A stretch of DNA of 6,466 nucleotides from JAYGED01 sp046582565 (GTDB taxonomy: Bacteria; Pseudomonadota; Alphaproteobacteria; JAAXGF01). The stretch's first letter is position 1; each line of letters begins with the position of its first letter. The DNA lies in assembly GCA_046582565.1 (NCBI GenBank), contig JAYGED010000154.1, positions 1-6,466 on the forward strand. The letters run 5' to 3'. The notes under the pieces are model-generated. The model ran no database searches and was not told where the DNA came from. It saw only the letters and a program-made list of their open reading frames with translations. Of this stretch, positions 1 through 6,137 are shown piece after piece. The translations under genes were made by a program, and so were the position numbers.

Positions 1-776
1 CGCGTATGACGTTCGACCAGAGTCGCGATGTGGCTGTTCTTCGATCCCGTGATGAGGTCGCCTTCCCAGTGACCCGGCACCGCCCGATCTTCAACCGAGG
101 CCGGCCGCTCGCTGATCGAGATCATGTCCTTGATTTGGCCATGGCCGCCGCCTTTCTGGGTGGCCTGTTTGGAGCGACGGATCGTGCGCTTCGATCGAAG
201 ATGCTGAACCAGATCCGCCTTAAGCACACCGCGGGCTTGAACAAATAGACTGCGGTAGATCGTCTCGTGTGACACTTGATTTGCCCCATCTCCTGGATGC
301 CCTCGCTTGAGCCATCCCGCGATCTGCTCCGGTGACCAGTTCAACCGGAGTTTCCTGGCCACCGCACGGCGTAACCGCGAACGCATCGCCAGCTTACAGC
401 GCTTCGGGCGGCGCGCACTGTCCCAAGCCCTGTCATCGGCAAGTGCCGCTCGGTACTGATCATAGCCGCCATTACGGCTAACTTCCCGACCCACTGTCGA
501 GGGCGACCGGCCCAGCAACGACGCCATCGATCGGATCGATCGTTCCGCCACAATGCCTCTCGATATCTCCTCGCGTTCCGACAGGCTCAGCGCCAACCTC
601 GATCGCCGTCTTGGTGCCGGCCGGATCCCGCCGTGCGGCGCCAGCTGGAAATATATCGACGATGACGGCTTACCAAACGCCCGGCCAATCGCCTTCAATG
701 ACTCCCCACGCTGCCAGCGATCCCAAAGCTCCGTCTTCTCTGCCGCGCTGAACCCGCGACCATATCTTCGTTTCAT
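1..776 (-). CDS. IS30-family transposase, C-terminus cut by window edge
   Basis: This DDE transposase cuts and joins the ends of its own insertion sequence. I translated the minus strand by hand. The frame is open for 258 codons from the ATG at 776 to the window edge, with no stop or frameshift. Residues about 8-45 form an N-terminal helix-turn-helix (FSAAEKTELWDRWQRGES). Residues about 75-103 carry the second DNA-binding helix (LLGRSPSTVGREVSRN). WSPEQIAGWL (from 147) and VSHETIYRSLF (168-178) are family motifs. GHWEGDLI (235-242), followed by KNSHIATLVER, opens the catalytic core, with D240 as the first DDE residue. The second Asp and the Glu lie outside the window, so activity cannot be judged. 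The ATG at 776 has GGAG nine bases upstream. In-frame ATGs at 782 and 791 are alternatives. The frame is closed upstream by a TGA at 824-822. Confidence 0.93.
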   Translation of the reverse strand, partial: MKRRYGRGFSAAEKTELWDRWQRGESLKAIGRAFGKPSSSIYFQLAPHGGIRPAPRRRSRLALSLSEREEISRGIVAERSIRSMASLLGRSPSTVGREVSRNGGYDQYRAALADDRAWDSARRPKRCKLAMRSRLRRAVARKLRLNWSPEQIAGWLKRGHPGDGANQVSHETIYRSLFVQARGVLKADLVQHLRSKRTIRRSKQATQKGGGHGQIKDMISISERPASVEDRAVPGHWEGDLITGSKNSHIATLVERHT

Positions 777-810
777 CTGCATACACTCCATCTCTTCGTT
801 CAAGATAAAG

Positions 811-836
811 TGTTGCGTCGATCAGTTGAGATCACC
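811..836 (-). repeat. Probable IS30-type terminal inverted repeat
   Basis: Read on the minus strand, this stretch begins GGTGATCTCAACTGATC and ends CGCAACA. It matches the layout of the IS30 terminus as I remember it (about 26 nt ending in CGCAACA, followed by T-rich sequence). It sits about 35 nt upstream of the transposase start, as expected for an IS end. The exact outer base is uncertain by up to about 3 nt because the partner repeat is not in the window. Confidence 0.6.
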
Positions 837-838
837 GC

Positions 839-864
839 CAAAAGCAGACATTCAGATGTCGCTG
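839..864. repeat. Fragment of dispersed palindromic repeat at the IS boundary
   Basis: The first 15 bases (839-853, CAAAAGCAGACATTC) are identical to 6155-6169 in the repeat cluster at the right end of the window. The fragment continues with a short dyad, GACAT/ATGTC (847-851 and 856-860). Only the right half of the usual hairpin is present, because the IS30 end begins where the left half should be. It is best read as one arm of an interrupted repeat copy. Confidence 0.65.
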
Positions 865-917
865 TTAGACACCCTTTCCAAGCTCCCATAGACTGCATCC
901 AATCACCAACATGTACC

Positions 918-924
918 GGGGAGG
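918..924 (+). promoter_or_regulatory. Strong Shine-Dalgarno that fixes the GFA-protein start
   Basis: GGGGAGG lies 5 nt before the ATG at 930. This selects 930 over an open frame that extends back to 810 into the IS30 terminal repeat and would add about 40 non-homologous residues. Confidence 0.75.
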
Positions 925-929
925 CAACG

Positions 930-1331
930 ATGGACGAAGGTCGGATTTCCGTGGGCGGCTGCATGTGCGGTGAAGTGCGATACAAGGCAGTCGGGGAGCC
1001 GCGTGCTGTAGGGCACTGTCACTGCCATAGCTGTCGTCACCACACCGGAGCGCCGGTCACCACCTATGCGGCTTTTGAACGAGAACGGGTTACGTTCACA
1101 AAAGGTGACCGCAAGATTTACAATTCTTCTCCTGGCGTGGGTCGAGCTTTTTGCGGGGATTGTGGGACCACGCTCACATATGAAAGTCAGGAAGAAGAAT
1201 GGGACGACCTCCCGTTCATCCTCTTGCACATCAGCACGTTCGATAATCCTGACGACCATGTTCCCGAGCGGCACTGGTATCATGAAGAGCGGATTGCCTG
1301 GTTCGAAGTCGCCGACAATCTGCCACGCTAA
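930..1331 (+). CDS. GFA / CENP-V family zinc protein
   Basis: This is a 133-residue protein of the family named after Gfa, glutathione-dependent formaldehyde-activating enzyme, whose members bind zinc through clustered cysteines. All family cysteines are visible: CMC (11, 13) in GGCMCGEVRY, CHCHSC (30, 32, 35) followed by HTGAP, and CGDC (75, 78) in FCGDCGTTL. The C-terminal HWYHEERIAWFEVADNLP region (115-132) is also typical, and the length fits a complete single-domain member. The gene stands alone on the plus strand, about 90 nt from the IS30 end. Family membership is clear. The substrate is not: most paralogues are uncharacterised, and a role in formaldehyde or glutathione chemistry should not be assumed from the name. 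A nearby IS could affect its upstream control region, but no outward promoter was recognised. Confidence 0.93.
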   Translation: MDEGRISVGGCMCGEVRYKAVGEPRAVGHCHCHSCRHHTGAPVTTYAAFERERVTFTKGDRKIYNSSPGVGRAFCGDCGTTLTYESQEEEWDDLPFILLHISTFDNPDDHVPERHWYHEERIAWFEVADNLPR

Positions 1332-1489
1332 CGCGGTGGAGACAGCGACCAGGAGCATCAATGGGGAAACAGATTCTACGAACGCTAATTCACACATCAA
1401 ACCCAGTCTCACGCAACCCTATCTTTGCACGAAGAGGTGATTTGCGCCCCTCGCATCGGCCGGCTTAACTATCTCTGGAGGAACAGCAG

Positions 1490-1497
1490 AAGGAAGG
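1490..1497 (+). promoter_or_regulatory. Shine-Dalgarno of the DUF3179-like gene
   Basis: AAGGAAGG lies 9 nt before the ATG at 1507 and supports that start. A second purine run, GGAGGAA, occurs about 30 nt before the start but is too far away to serve it. The rest of the gap between 1332 and 1506 holds no gene, and I found no convincing promoter in it. Confidence 0.55.
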
Positions 1498-1506
1498 CCC
1501 GATCCC

Positions 1507-2118
1507 ATGTCCGTGCTTGATTACAGGCTAGGACGCATAGTCGTTATGGCTTTGGCGATCGCCCTGGCAAGCGGCGATGTCATTTCGGCTGCGAGTGAAG
1601 ACGAGGTCATCGCGCGGCATAGCCGGGCGCTGCTCTTCGAGACCCGCGTTCTCTCCCTCGACACCGGGTATCGCCGTGACTACGGATCGGGCGTCGTATA
1701 CGCCGAATACTTCGCGAGCCAGGACCTGATGTTCCCGACAAGGGTGAACGAGGAGCAGTTGCGACAAAAGGACTATGTCTTCGGGATCCGGGATGTTGCT
1801 GCGGCCAAGGCCTGGCCGCTTGATGTTTTCACGGGCGGAGTGGTGATTAGCGATGCGGTGGGAGTTCGCGAGGTGGTTCTTATGGGAGACGCCGAGACGC
1901 GTACTGTTAGGGCTTACGACCGAGGCGGGCGGATGTTCGAGGGCGCGGCCGTACGGAATAAACTACGGGGCCTCGGAGGACTCTGGGAAGTAGAGGAAGA
2001 GATGCTCGTGGGGCCTGATGGCACGCGTCTTGCCCGGGTTCCGGGCCATGTCGCCTATTGGTTCGCTTGGGACGGAAATATGGGCGTGCAAAGTGAGCTT
2101 TATGGGTCGCAGGACTGA
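1507..2118 (+). CDS. DUF3179-like protein, C-terminal half only, with signal peptide
   Basis: This 203-residue protein is of unknown function. Residues 1-30 look like a Sec signal peptide: Arg at 7 and 10, a hydrophobic run IVVMALAIALA (11-21), and a possible cut after ISA (26-28). The mature part resembles the second half of DUF3179: RVLSLDTGYRRDYG (47-60), a Tyr-rich segment to 69, LRQKDYVFGIRD (85-96), AKAWPL (100-105), and a terminal HVAYWFAW (181-188). As I recall, full DUF3179 proteins are roughly 340-390 residues and contain a further N-terminal half that is absent here. No remnant of that half was recognised upstream. The gene may be a genuine short form, or a truncated relic that acquired a signal peptide. 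The frame has no internal stop. Export to the periplasm is an inference from the N-terminus. Confidence 0.72.
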   Translation: MSVLDYRLGRIVVMALAIALASGDVISAASEDEVIARHSRALLFETRVLSLDTGYRRDYGSGVVYAEYFASQDLMFPTRVNEEQLRQKDYVFGIRDVAAAKAWPLDVFTGGVVISDAVGVREVVLMGDAETRTVRAYDRGGRMFEGAAVRNKLRGLGGLWEVEEEMLVGPDGTRLARVPGHVAYWFAWDGNMGVQSELYGSQD

Positions 2119-2331
2119 ACCGCACCGGATCAATTAGTGTGGATATTGCCCTAGTGCTTGGAGATTTCCCATCGAGACGCATATTGTCGATGACAGTGTT
2201 CGCCTAAGTGGCTGAAACAGTCTATCGAGCCCCAATATCCGTTTGGGTCATGAAGCCGACTGTTTCGCCTCCTGGTAACAGTGTGGAGGTCTAAACTCGG
2301 GAGAATTGATCATGTGCCGCCAAGGAGACAC
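2119..2331. other. Intergenic region between two convergent genes
   Basis: These 213 nt separate the stops of the DUF3179-like gene and the uncharacterised minus-strand gene. I see no coding potential. The only clear structure is the nested inverted repeat at 2214-2266. Confidence 0.6.
2214..2266. repeat. Nested inverted repeat, possible bidirectional terminator
   Basis: GAAACAGTC (2214-2222) and GACTGTTTC (2258-2266) form a perfect 9-bp stem. Inside its 35-nt loop, CCCAA (2231-2235) pairs with TTGGG (2243-2247). The structure sits between two convergent genes, where a shared terminator would be expected, but neither side has a U-tract and the loop is long. It could instead be a relic repeat. 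Confidence 0.4.
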
Positions 2332-3333
2332 CTAATCTTCATTCCGATCTCCATCGCTCTCGGTGGCTGCGGAATCGAAGCGGTTGCTCCACCCGTCAAA
2401 AGTCGGATTATCCGCATCAGCTTGGTGCAATTGCCGCAAGGCCACACGCAATGCTATGCGGCCGAGCCGCGTCCGCGGACAGTCATAGGCGTCGGCATAG
2501 AGACCGCTGCGCAAGGCATCCATCGCGCGGGTTTTTTCGGCGCAATATTCCGGCACACCCCAAAGCTTGAGAAGCGACTGGAAGCTCACCAGGCTCGAAG
2601 TGTCGAAGGGTTTGTCACGACCCAGGCCATCGAACAGGGGATTGGCTGGATATAAGCTCAGGCAGGGCAGAGTTCCGCGTGGCACTGGTATATTCGCCGG
2701 GTGGGTCCGGCCGCACTTGAGGAACTTCGGGAGGACATGGGTGTGCGGGCCTTGTGGCGTTTTGACCTTATCGATGGCCTGGTAGACTTCCGCACGGCCG
2801 AGCCTTGAGATTGCAATTCGATGGGGGCTTGACTCGACGATTGCGTCCATCACGCGACTCTCCGGCTCAAGAACGGATCGACCGGCGTCCTGGCGCAGGA
2901 GCGTAAGCAACTCAGGATCCCCTGTCCGAATGCAGAAATCAACGTTACGAGCACTCAGGCCCATATCGAACAGGATGGCATCGCGGTCCATGGTCCGAAT
3001 AGCGTCATGGTCAAGGCCCAGTTCGGTGATCAAGGAGCGGCAGTGGGACTGGGCGAGGGATTTCGGACAACAGAACACGACGCCATGCTGCCAGCAGCCG
3101 GACCGTCTGCTCAGCGTCTCATATGCCACCGGCGTGATGCTTTCGATCAATTCGATCCTGAGTGCCCCCCTGTCCGTGGCGATTGTCAGTTGCTCGGGGT
3201 CATCCAGGATCAGGGGCTCGTCGGCGTCTCGGTGGAATTCGGCGATGGCGCCGAAAGACCCGATGCTGAAGCTGCTGTCGGGGTCATCAAGCTGTTCGCG
3301 CAGAACGCGATGGATTTTGGTATCGTGAGTCAT
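2332..3333 (-). CDS. Conserved uncharacterised protein, possibly DUF6925
   Basis: This 333-residue soluble protein has no signal peptide or membrane segment. I do not know its function. It opens with a motif I associate with an alphaproteobacterial family, probably Pfam DUF6925: FSIGSFGAIAEFHRD (22-36). Further conserved-looking blocks are SPHRIAISRLGRAEVYQAI (169-187), GPHTHVLP (195-202) and GRTHPANIP (208-216). The His-rich middle (171, 197, 199, 211) might hint at a metal or catalytic site, but this is speculation. Scattered Cys residues (80, 88, 89, 98, 134, 207) do not form a recognised metal motif. The ATG at 3333 is chosen because family-like sequence begins right after it; a GTG at 3375 would add 14 residues without recognisable similarity. 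No strong Shine-Dalgarno is visible for either start. The gene is divergent from the flavodoxin-like gene. Confidence 0.75.
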   Translation of the reverse strand: MTHDTKIHRVLREQLDDPDSSFSIGSFGAIAEFHRDADEPLILDDPEQLTIATDRGALRIELIESITPVAYETLSRRSGCWQHGVVFCCPKSLAQSHCRSLITELGLDHDAIRTMDRDAILFDMGLSARNVDFCIRTGDPELLTLLRQDAGRSVLEPESRVMDAIVESSPHRIAISRLGRAEVYQAIDKVKTPQGPHTHVLPKFLKCGRTHPANIPVPRGTLPCLSLYPANPLFDGLGRDKPFDTSSLVSFQSLLKLWGVPEYCAEKTRAMDALRSGLYADAYDCPRTRLGRIALRVALRQLHQADADNPTFDGWSNRFDSAATESDGDRNED

Positions 3334-3402
3334 CGCGCATATCTTACCAGTCCGCACGCTTGAAGGAGAGGGCACGTCTACCGAGCCTTGGTATTAACGG
3401 CT

Positions 3403-3419
3403 GTGACCGAACCGCTCAC
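3403..3419. promoter_or_regulatory. Operator-like dyad between divergent genes
   Basis: GTGACCG-AAC-CGCTCAC is a 7-bp inverted repeat with one mismatch and a 3-nt centre. It lies in the 185-nt gap between the divergent starts at 3333 and 3519, where a shared regulator could bind. There is no other evidence for function, and such dyads arise by chance in GC-rich DNA. Confidence 0.2.
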
Positions 3420-3518
3420 GCGAAGGCAGAAGAGCCGCGTGATCAGCGCTCGGATTGACTGTCTGGGAGGGACAAGACTTGAAACGCCCGGGCTGCTTGC
3501 GGGATACTCGACAGCGCC

Positions 3519-3986
3519 ATGACCAAGAAACGGCTCCTCATCGTCGCTCACGCACCTTCCCCCAACACCCGTAGGCTGCTCGACGCCGTGGTCGAGGGGG
3601 CGCGGTCGGTCGAGATTGAGAACGTCGAGGTCGTGGCGCTTAGCCCCTTCGACGCAGGTCCAGACGACATCTTGGCGGCGGACGCTATTATTCTCGGGAC
3701 GACCGAGAACCTGGGTTACATGAGCGGGGCCCTGAAGGACTTTTTCGATAGATGCTACTATCCGTGCCTGAAGGAGACGCAGGGACTTGCCTATTGCCTG
3801 TACGTGCGTGCCGGTCAGGACGGCACAGGGACCCGGCGTGGCGTGGAGACGATCGTGACCGGCCTTCGCTGGCGGGCGGTGCAAGAGGCGCTCATCTGTC
3901 GGGGCGAGTGGCAGGAGGCGTTCATCGACCAATGCCGGGAACTCGGAGCCGCGATGGCTGCCGGTCTGGACGTCGGAATCTTCTAA
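3519..3986 (+). CDS. Flavodoxin-family FMN-binding protein / NAD(P)H-dependent oxidoreductase-like
   Basis: This 155-residue cytoplasmic protein has the flavodoxin-like fold. After the first beta strand (RLLIVAHA, 5-12), the loop SPNTRRL (14-20) matches the FMN phosphate-binding loop of the family. DAIILGTTENLGYMSGALKD (55-74), followed by FFDR, is the second flavin-contacting segment typical of WrbA/FMN-reductase relatives. A third strand and loop follow (LAYCLYVRAGQDGTGT, 90-105). The length fits a short flavodoxin-family member. It probably carries electrons or reduces a small molecule using FMN, but the partner and substrate are unknown. The ATG at 3519 is the only start available: an in-frame TGA lies 13 codons upstream with no other start codon between. 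The Shine-Dalgarno is weak. Its stop is 4 nt from the stop of the convergent methyltransferase gene. Confidence 0.88.
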   Translation: MTKKRLLIVAHAPSPNTRRLLDAVVEGARSVEIENVEVVALSPFDAGPDDILAADAIILGTTENLGYMSGALKDFFDRCYYPCLKETQGLAYCLYVRAGQDGTGTRRGVETIVTGLRWRAVQEALICRGEWQEAFIDQCRELGAAMAAGLDVGIF

Positions 3987-3990
3987 ATCA

Positions 3991-4656
3991 TCAAATTTTC
4001 CGGTCGCTCTCTGCTTGGCAGCGGCGCCAAACGGTTGCCAGCCACGGCTGCCGGTGGCGCGGCAGCCCGGACGGACGGTAATAATGCGCCACCTCGATGA
4101 ATCCGGCGGCCGTGACGTAAGCGCGCCAAGTATCGAGATCGAAAAAGCAGCCAAAGCGATCGCCACTCAATCCCTCCTCGTCGGCACCTCTCGGGTTGGA
4201 GCAGAACAAGACACCATAGGGCTTCAAGGTGGCATGCAGCTCGCGTAATACCCGGGGTAATTCCTGGCTCGGCACGTGGAACAACGATGCATTCGCGAAC
4301 ACGCCGTCGAAGCGGTTATCTGGTAGTTCGAGCGCCAGGAAATCCTGATGGAGAACCTCGCACCCCGAAAAGCGGCGCGCCATCTCGACCAATTCCTTGG
4401 ACCCGTCCAGGCCAATGGCCTCGTGGCCCAAAGACTTGAAATAGCCGAGATCCCGGCCCGGCCCACAGCCCAGATCAACGATGCAAAAGGGGGGCTCGCT
4501 CTCGATCGCCTCGAGGAGTGCCGCATGGTTTTGGCTGACGTCGTGGTCTTTGGTGCCATCCCGGTAGGGCTTGGCCATGCGATCGTAGTATCCAATCGTG
4601 ATCTCGGAAATCCGCCGTAGTTGCCTGGTATCGTATTTTCGGATGGGTTCGATCAT
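3991..4656 (-). CDS. Class I SAM-dependent methyltransferase
   Basis: This 221-residue cytoplasmic enzyme should transfer a methyl group from S-adenosylmethionine. The Rossmann-fold motifs are in order: motif I VDLGCGPGRDLGYF (60-73), the acidic residue ending strand 2 in IGLDGS (D84), QDFLALELP (104-112, adenine-side Asp), and FDGVFANASLFHV (116-128) as motif IV. LRELHATLKPYGVLFCSNPRG follows as the typical helix and strand 5. The N-terminal YYDRMAKPYRDGTKDHDVS region (23-41) resembles small-molecule methyltransferases of the Methyltransf_11/25 type. The acceptor is unknown. The stop (TGA) faces that of the flavodoxin-like gene across only 4 nt, so the two transcripts probably overlap. The ATG at 4656 lacks a good Shine-Dalgarno, so an alternative start slightly downstream is possible. 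Confidence 0.92.
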   Translation of the reverse strand: MIEPIRKYDTRQLRRISEITIGYYDRMAKPYRDGTKDHDVSQNHAALLEAIESEPPFCIVDLGCGPGRDLGYFKSLGHEAIGLDGSKELVEMARRFSGCEVLHQDFLALELPDNRFDGVFANASLFHVPSQELPRVLRELHATLKPYGVLFCSNPRGADEEGLSGDRFGCFFDLDTWRAYVTAAGFIEVAHYYRPSGLPRHRQPWLATVWRRCQAESDRKI

Positions 4657-4717
4657 CGATCAAATCACGCCATGGTGCCTATGTAGCCCGAAATAAGGGG
4701 ACTCCGAACAGACCACT

Positions 4718-5269
4718 TTATTCTGGGCGGAGCATGAATTCAAAAGGCACGGCGTCGGCCTCGGCATCCGTGTCGGACGCGACCCCGGGCTGCTCGGCGA
4801 GATCGGTAGTCCAGAGCAACAGCGTCTTCACCTCTAGTCCCATGTAGAGCCCGCATTCGGGGCCCAGTTGTCTCGCGGCGGATGCGAACAGTTTAGCCGC
4901 CGTTTGCGCATTTGCCCTCACGCCCCGGACATTGCCCCAGCGCGCCTTGAAGCCTGCGGCAGCGAAGTTGATCAGTGCCTGCACGTAGTTCGCCGTCACG
5001 CCTCGACGGCCGCAGGCGTGCCACAGCCCCTCCCAGGCCTCGTGCGCTTCCCAGTAGAAGCCGTGATTGAACAGGTCGATGCCGTAGAGGTAATCGCCGC
5101 AGTCGCGCCAGTGCGTCGGATCCGGGGCTTCGGGCACATCGAACTTGCACCCATAGCTGTGGCCGCCCGGATCGCGGATCGGGTGCGGATACCGCCCCGG
5201 CAGGTAGGCGTAGGGTGGCAATGGCCTGTCCGGAACTAAGCGCGGCGGTGCGGGAGATTGTTTTGTCAT
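4718..5269 (-). CDS. DUF309 domain protein
   Basis: This 183-residue cytoplasmic protein has unknown biochemical function. The diagnostic DUF309 signature is FNHGFYWEAHEAWEGLWH (67-84), followed by helices that complete a small all-helical domain (ANYVQALINFAAAGFKARWG). Ahead of it is a roughly 45-residue Pro/Tyr-rich extension (PDRPLPPYAYLPGRYPHP, 13-30, then DPGGHSYG), which seems to be a feature of the longer form of this family. The ATG at 5269 is preferred over a GTG at 5305. The extra 12 residues from the GTG look like translated upstream DNA, and neither start has a clear Shine-Dalgarno. The gene is divergent from the MBL-fold gene, with 172 nt between starts. Confidence 0.88.
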   Translation of the reverse strand: MTKQSPAPPRLVPDRPLPPYAYLPGRYPHPIRDPGGHSYGCKFDVPEAPDPTHWRDCGDYLYGIDLFNHGFYWEAHEAWEGLWHACGRRGVTANYVQALINFAAAGFKARWGNVRGVRANAQTAAKLFASAARQLGPECGLYMGLEVKTLLLWTTDLAEQPGVASDTDAEADAVPFEFMLRPE

Positions 5270-5427
5270 AGGCGCGGCTTTTATATCAAAGGTCAGTCGT
5301 TGCACTTACGGCCAATCCATGGCGTTCTGTGCCAGGCTGCTCGTTGCCATTAAACCACAGATGCCCTAATTCCGGTGGTATCCAGAATCGCTGCGAGATT
5401 TCGTAGAAAGACGATTTATGTAAGCCT

Positions 5428-5434
5428 AAGGAGG
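5428..5434 (+). promoter_or_regulatory. Consensus Shine-Dalgarno of the MBL-fold gene
   Basis: AAGGAGG, the full anti-16S complement, lies 7 nt before the ATG at 5442. It is the strongest ribosome-binding site in the window and fixes that start. Confidence 0.8.
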
Positions 5435-5441
5435 ACGCAGG

Positions 5442-6044
5442 ATGCGGGAGATTTTAAACGACATCTTCACTTGGCCATGGTTTTCTGAGCCCCACGGCTA
5501 CAACTTCAACGGCCACCTCATCCGCCATCCCGATGGCAACCTCTGCATCGATCCTGTCGAGCCTGGCGAGGATGGGCTCGATGAGATCGTCCGCTTGGGC
5601 GTCAGCCACATACTACTGACCAACCGCAATCACTCACGGGCGTCGAACAAGCTGCGCGAGCACACCAGTGCGCGAACATCCATTCATCCAGACGATGCGG
5701 CCCATGCCCGCGATCAGGGCACCATGCTGGATGATGCACTCGCGGTGGGGCAGATCATCGGCCCTCTGGTGGTGGTGGAGGCCGCCGGAAAGTCGCCCGG
5801 AGAAGTGGCATTCCACTGGCCGGAGCGGCGTCTTCTCATCATCGGCGATGCCGTGATCGGCAATCCTCCAGGCCATTTCGGGTTGCTGCGCGAGAAGGTG
5901 ATGGACGACCCCCAGCGCCTCAGGCAGAGCCTGCGCCGGCTCCTCGACATCGACTTTGATACGCTGCTCGTCGGCGATGGAGAGCCTATCCTCGAGGGCG
6001 CCAAGGCGCGGCTCGAAGAGTTGGTCACAACCTTCCCGGCCTGA
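5442..6044 (+). CDS. Metallo-beta-lactamase-fold protein lacking the zinc ligands
   Basis: This 200-residue cytoplasmic protein has the outline of the MBL fold: an opening strand pair (EILNDIFTWPWF, then NFNGHLIRHPDGNLCIDPVE, 21-40), a strand ending LGVSHILLTN, GEVAFHW (120-126), and LLIIGDAVIG (131-140). Where active members have HxHxDH after the strand, this protein has TNRNHSRAS (60-68), so all four ligands are replaced by Asn, Asn, Ser and Arg. The later metal His of GHxPG is Lys (GKSPG, 116-120), and the last His position appears as GDGEP (178-182). Only D136 of the usual set remains. It is therefore probably not a canonical two-zinc hydrolase. It may bind a single metal elsewhere, act without metal, or be a non-catalytic relative. 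The frame is intact and the ribosome-binding site is excellent, so it looks like a working gene rather than a decaying one. Confidence 0.85.
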   Translation: MREILNDIFTWPWFSEPHGYNFNGHLIRHPDGNLCIDPVEPGEDGLDEIVRLGVSHILLTNRNHSRASNKLREHTSARTSIHPDDAAHARDQGTMLDDALAVGQIIGPLVVVEAAGKSPGEVAFHWPERRLLIIGDAVIGNPPGHFGLLREKVMDDPQRLRQSLRRLLDIDFDTLLVGDGEPILEGAKARLEELVTTFPA

Positions 6045-6137
6045 TTTGGTTAGCCCGACGTGCCGTTCCGCAGGTCACTCATGATGCATATCTCCTCTTG
6101 GGTCGATGGGGAAGCTAACAAAATTCTCTTGCGATCC

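Larger units (their letters stand above)
1..838 (-). mobile_element. IS30-family insertion sequence, partial (one end only)
   Basis: The element consists of an IS30-type transposase gene read leftwards plus a terminal inverted-repeat-like sequence just outside its start. The end nearest the transposase start is in the window. The other end, including the C-terminal part of the transposase and the second inverted repeat, lies beyond the left edge. The outer boundary is placed at 836 to 838. Aligning the end with the classic IS30 terminus from memory (shared CGCAACA core) gives 836. The sequence from 839 onward belongs to a repeat found again at 6155, so it must be flanking DNA. The target duplication cannot be read without the other end. 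Confidence 0.85.

Noticed and set aside
826..854. Outward promoter from the IS30 end driving the GFA-family gene
   Set aside because: TTGAGA could be a -35, but no acceptable -10 lies 16-18 nt downstream.
6..891. Plus-strand open frames at 6-248 and 553-891 and a minus-strand frame at 341-553
   Set aside because: They overlap the IS30 transposase frame, which carries clear family motifs, and have no recognisable similarity themselves.
810..929. N-terminal extension of the GFA-family protein back to 810
   Set aside because: The extra residues are translated from the IS30 end and the repeat fragment. The family sequence and a strong ribosome-binding site begin at 930.
903..1440. Long frames at 903-1412 (-) and 1066-1440 (+)
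   Set aside because: Both are alternative-frame shadows of the GFA-family gene, whose cysteine motifs identify the real frame.
2281..3363. Plus-strand frames of 72 to 132 residues opposite the uncharacterised minus-strand gene
   Set aside because: They are antisense shadows of a 333-codon frame with conserved-looking motifs, and none resembles a known protein.
3378..4166. 262-residue minus-strand frame
   Set aside because: It lies antisense to the flavodoxin-family gene and overlaps the methyltransferase in another frame; its sequence is Arg/Pro-rich and resembles no family.
5344..5372. Candidate sigma-70 promoter TTGCCA-N17-TAATTC upstream of the MBL-fold gene
   Set aside because: The -35 and spacing are good but the -10 matches poorly, so it is not better than chance in a 172-nt gap.
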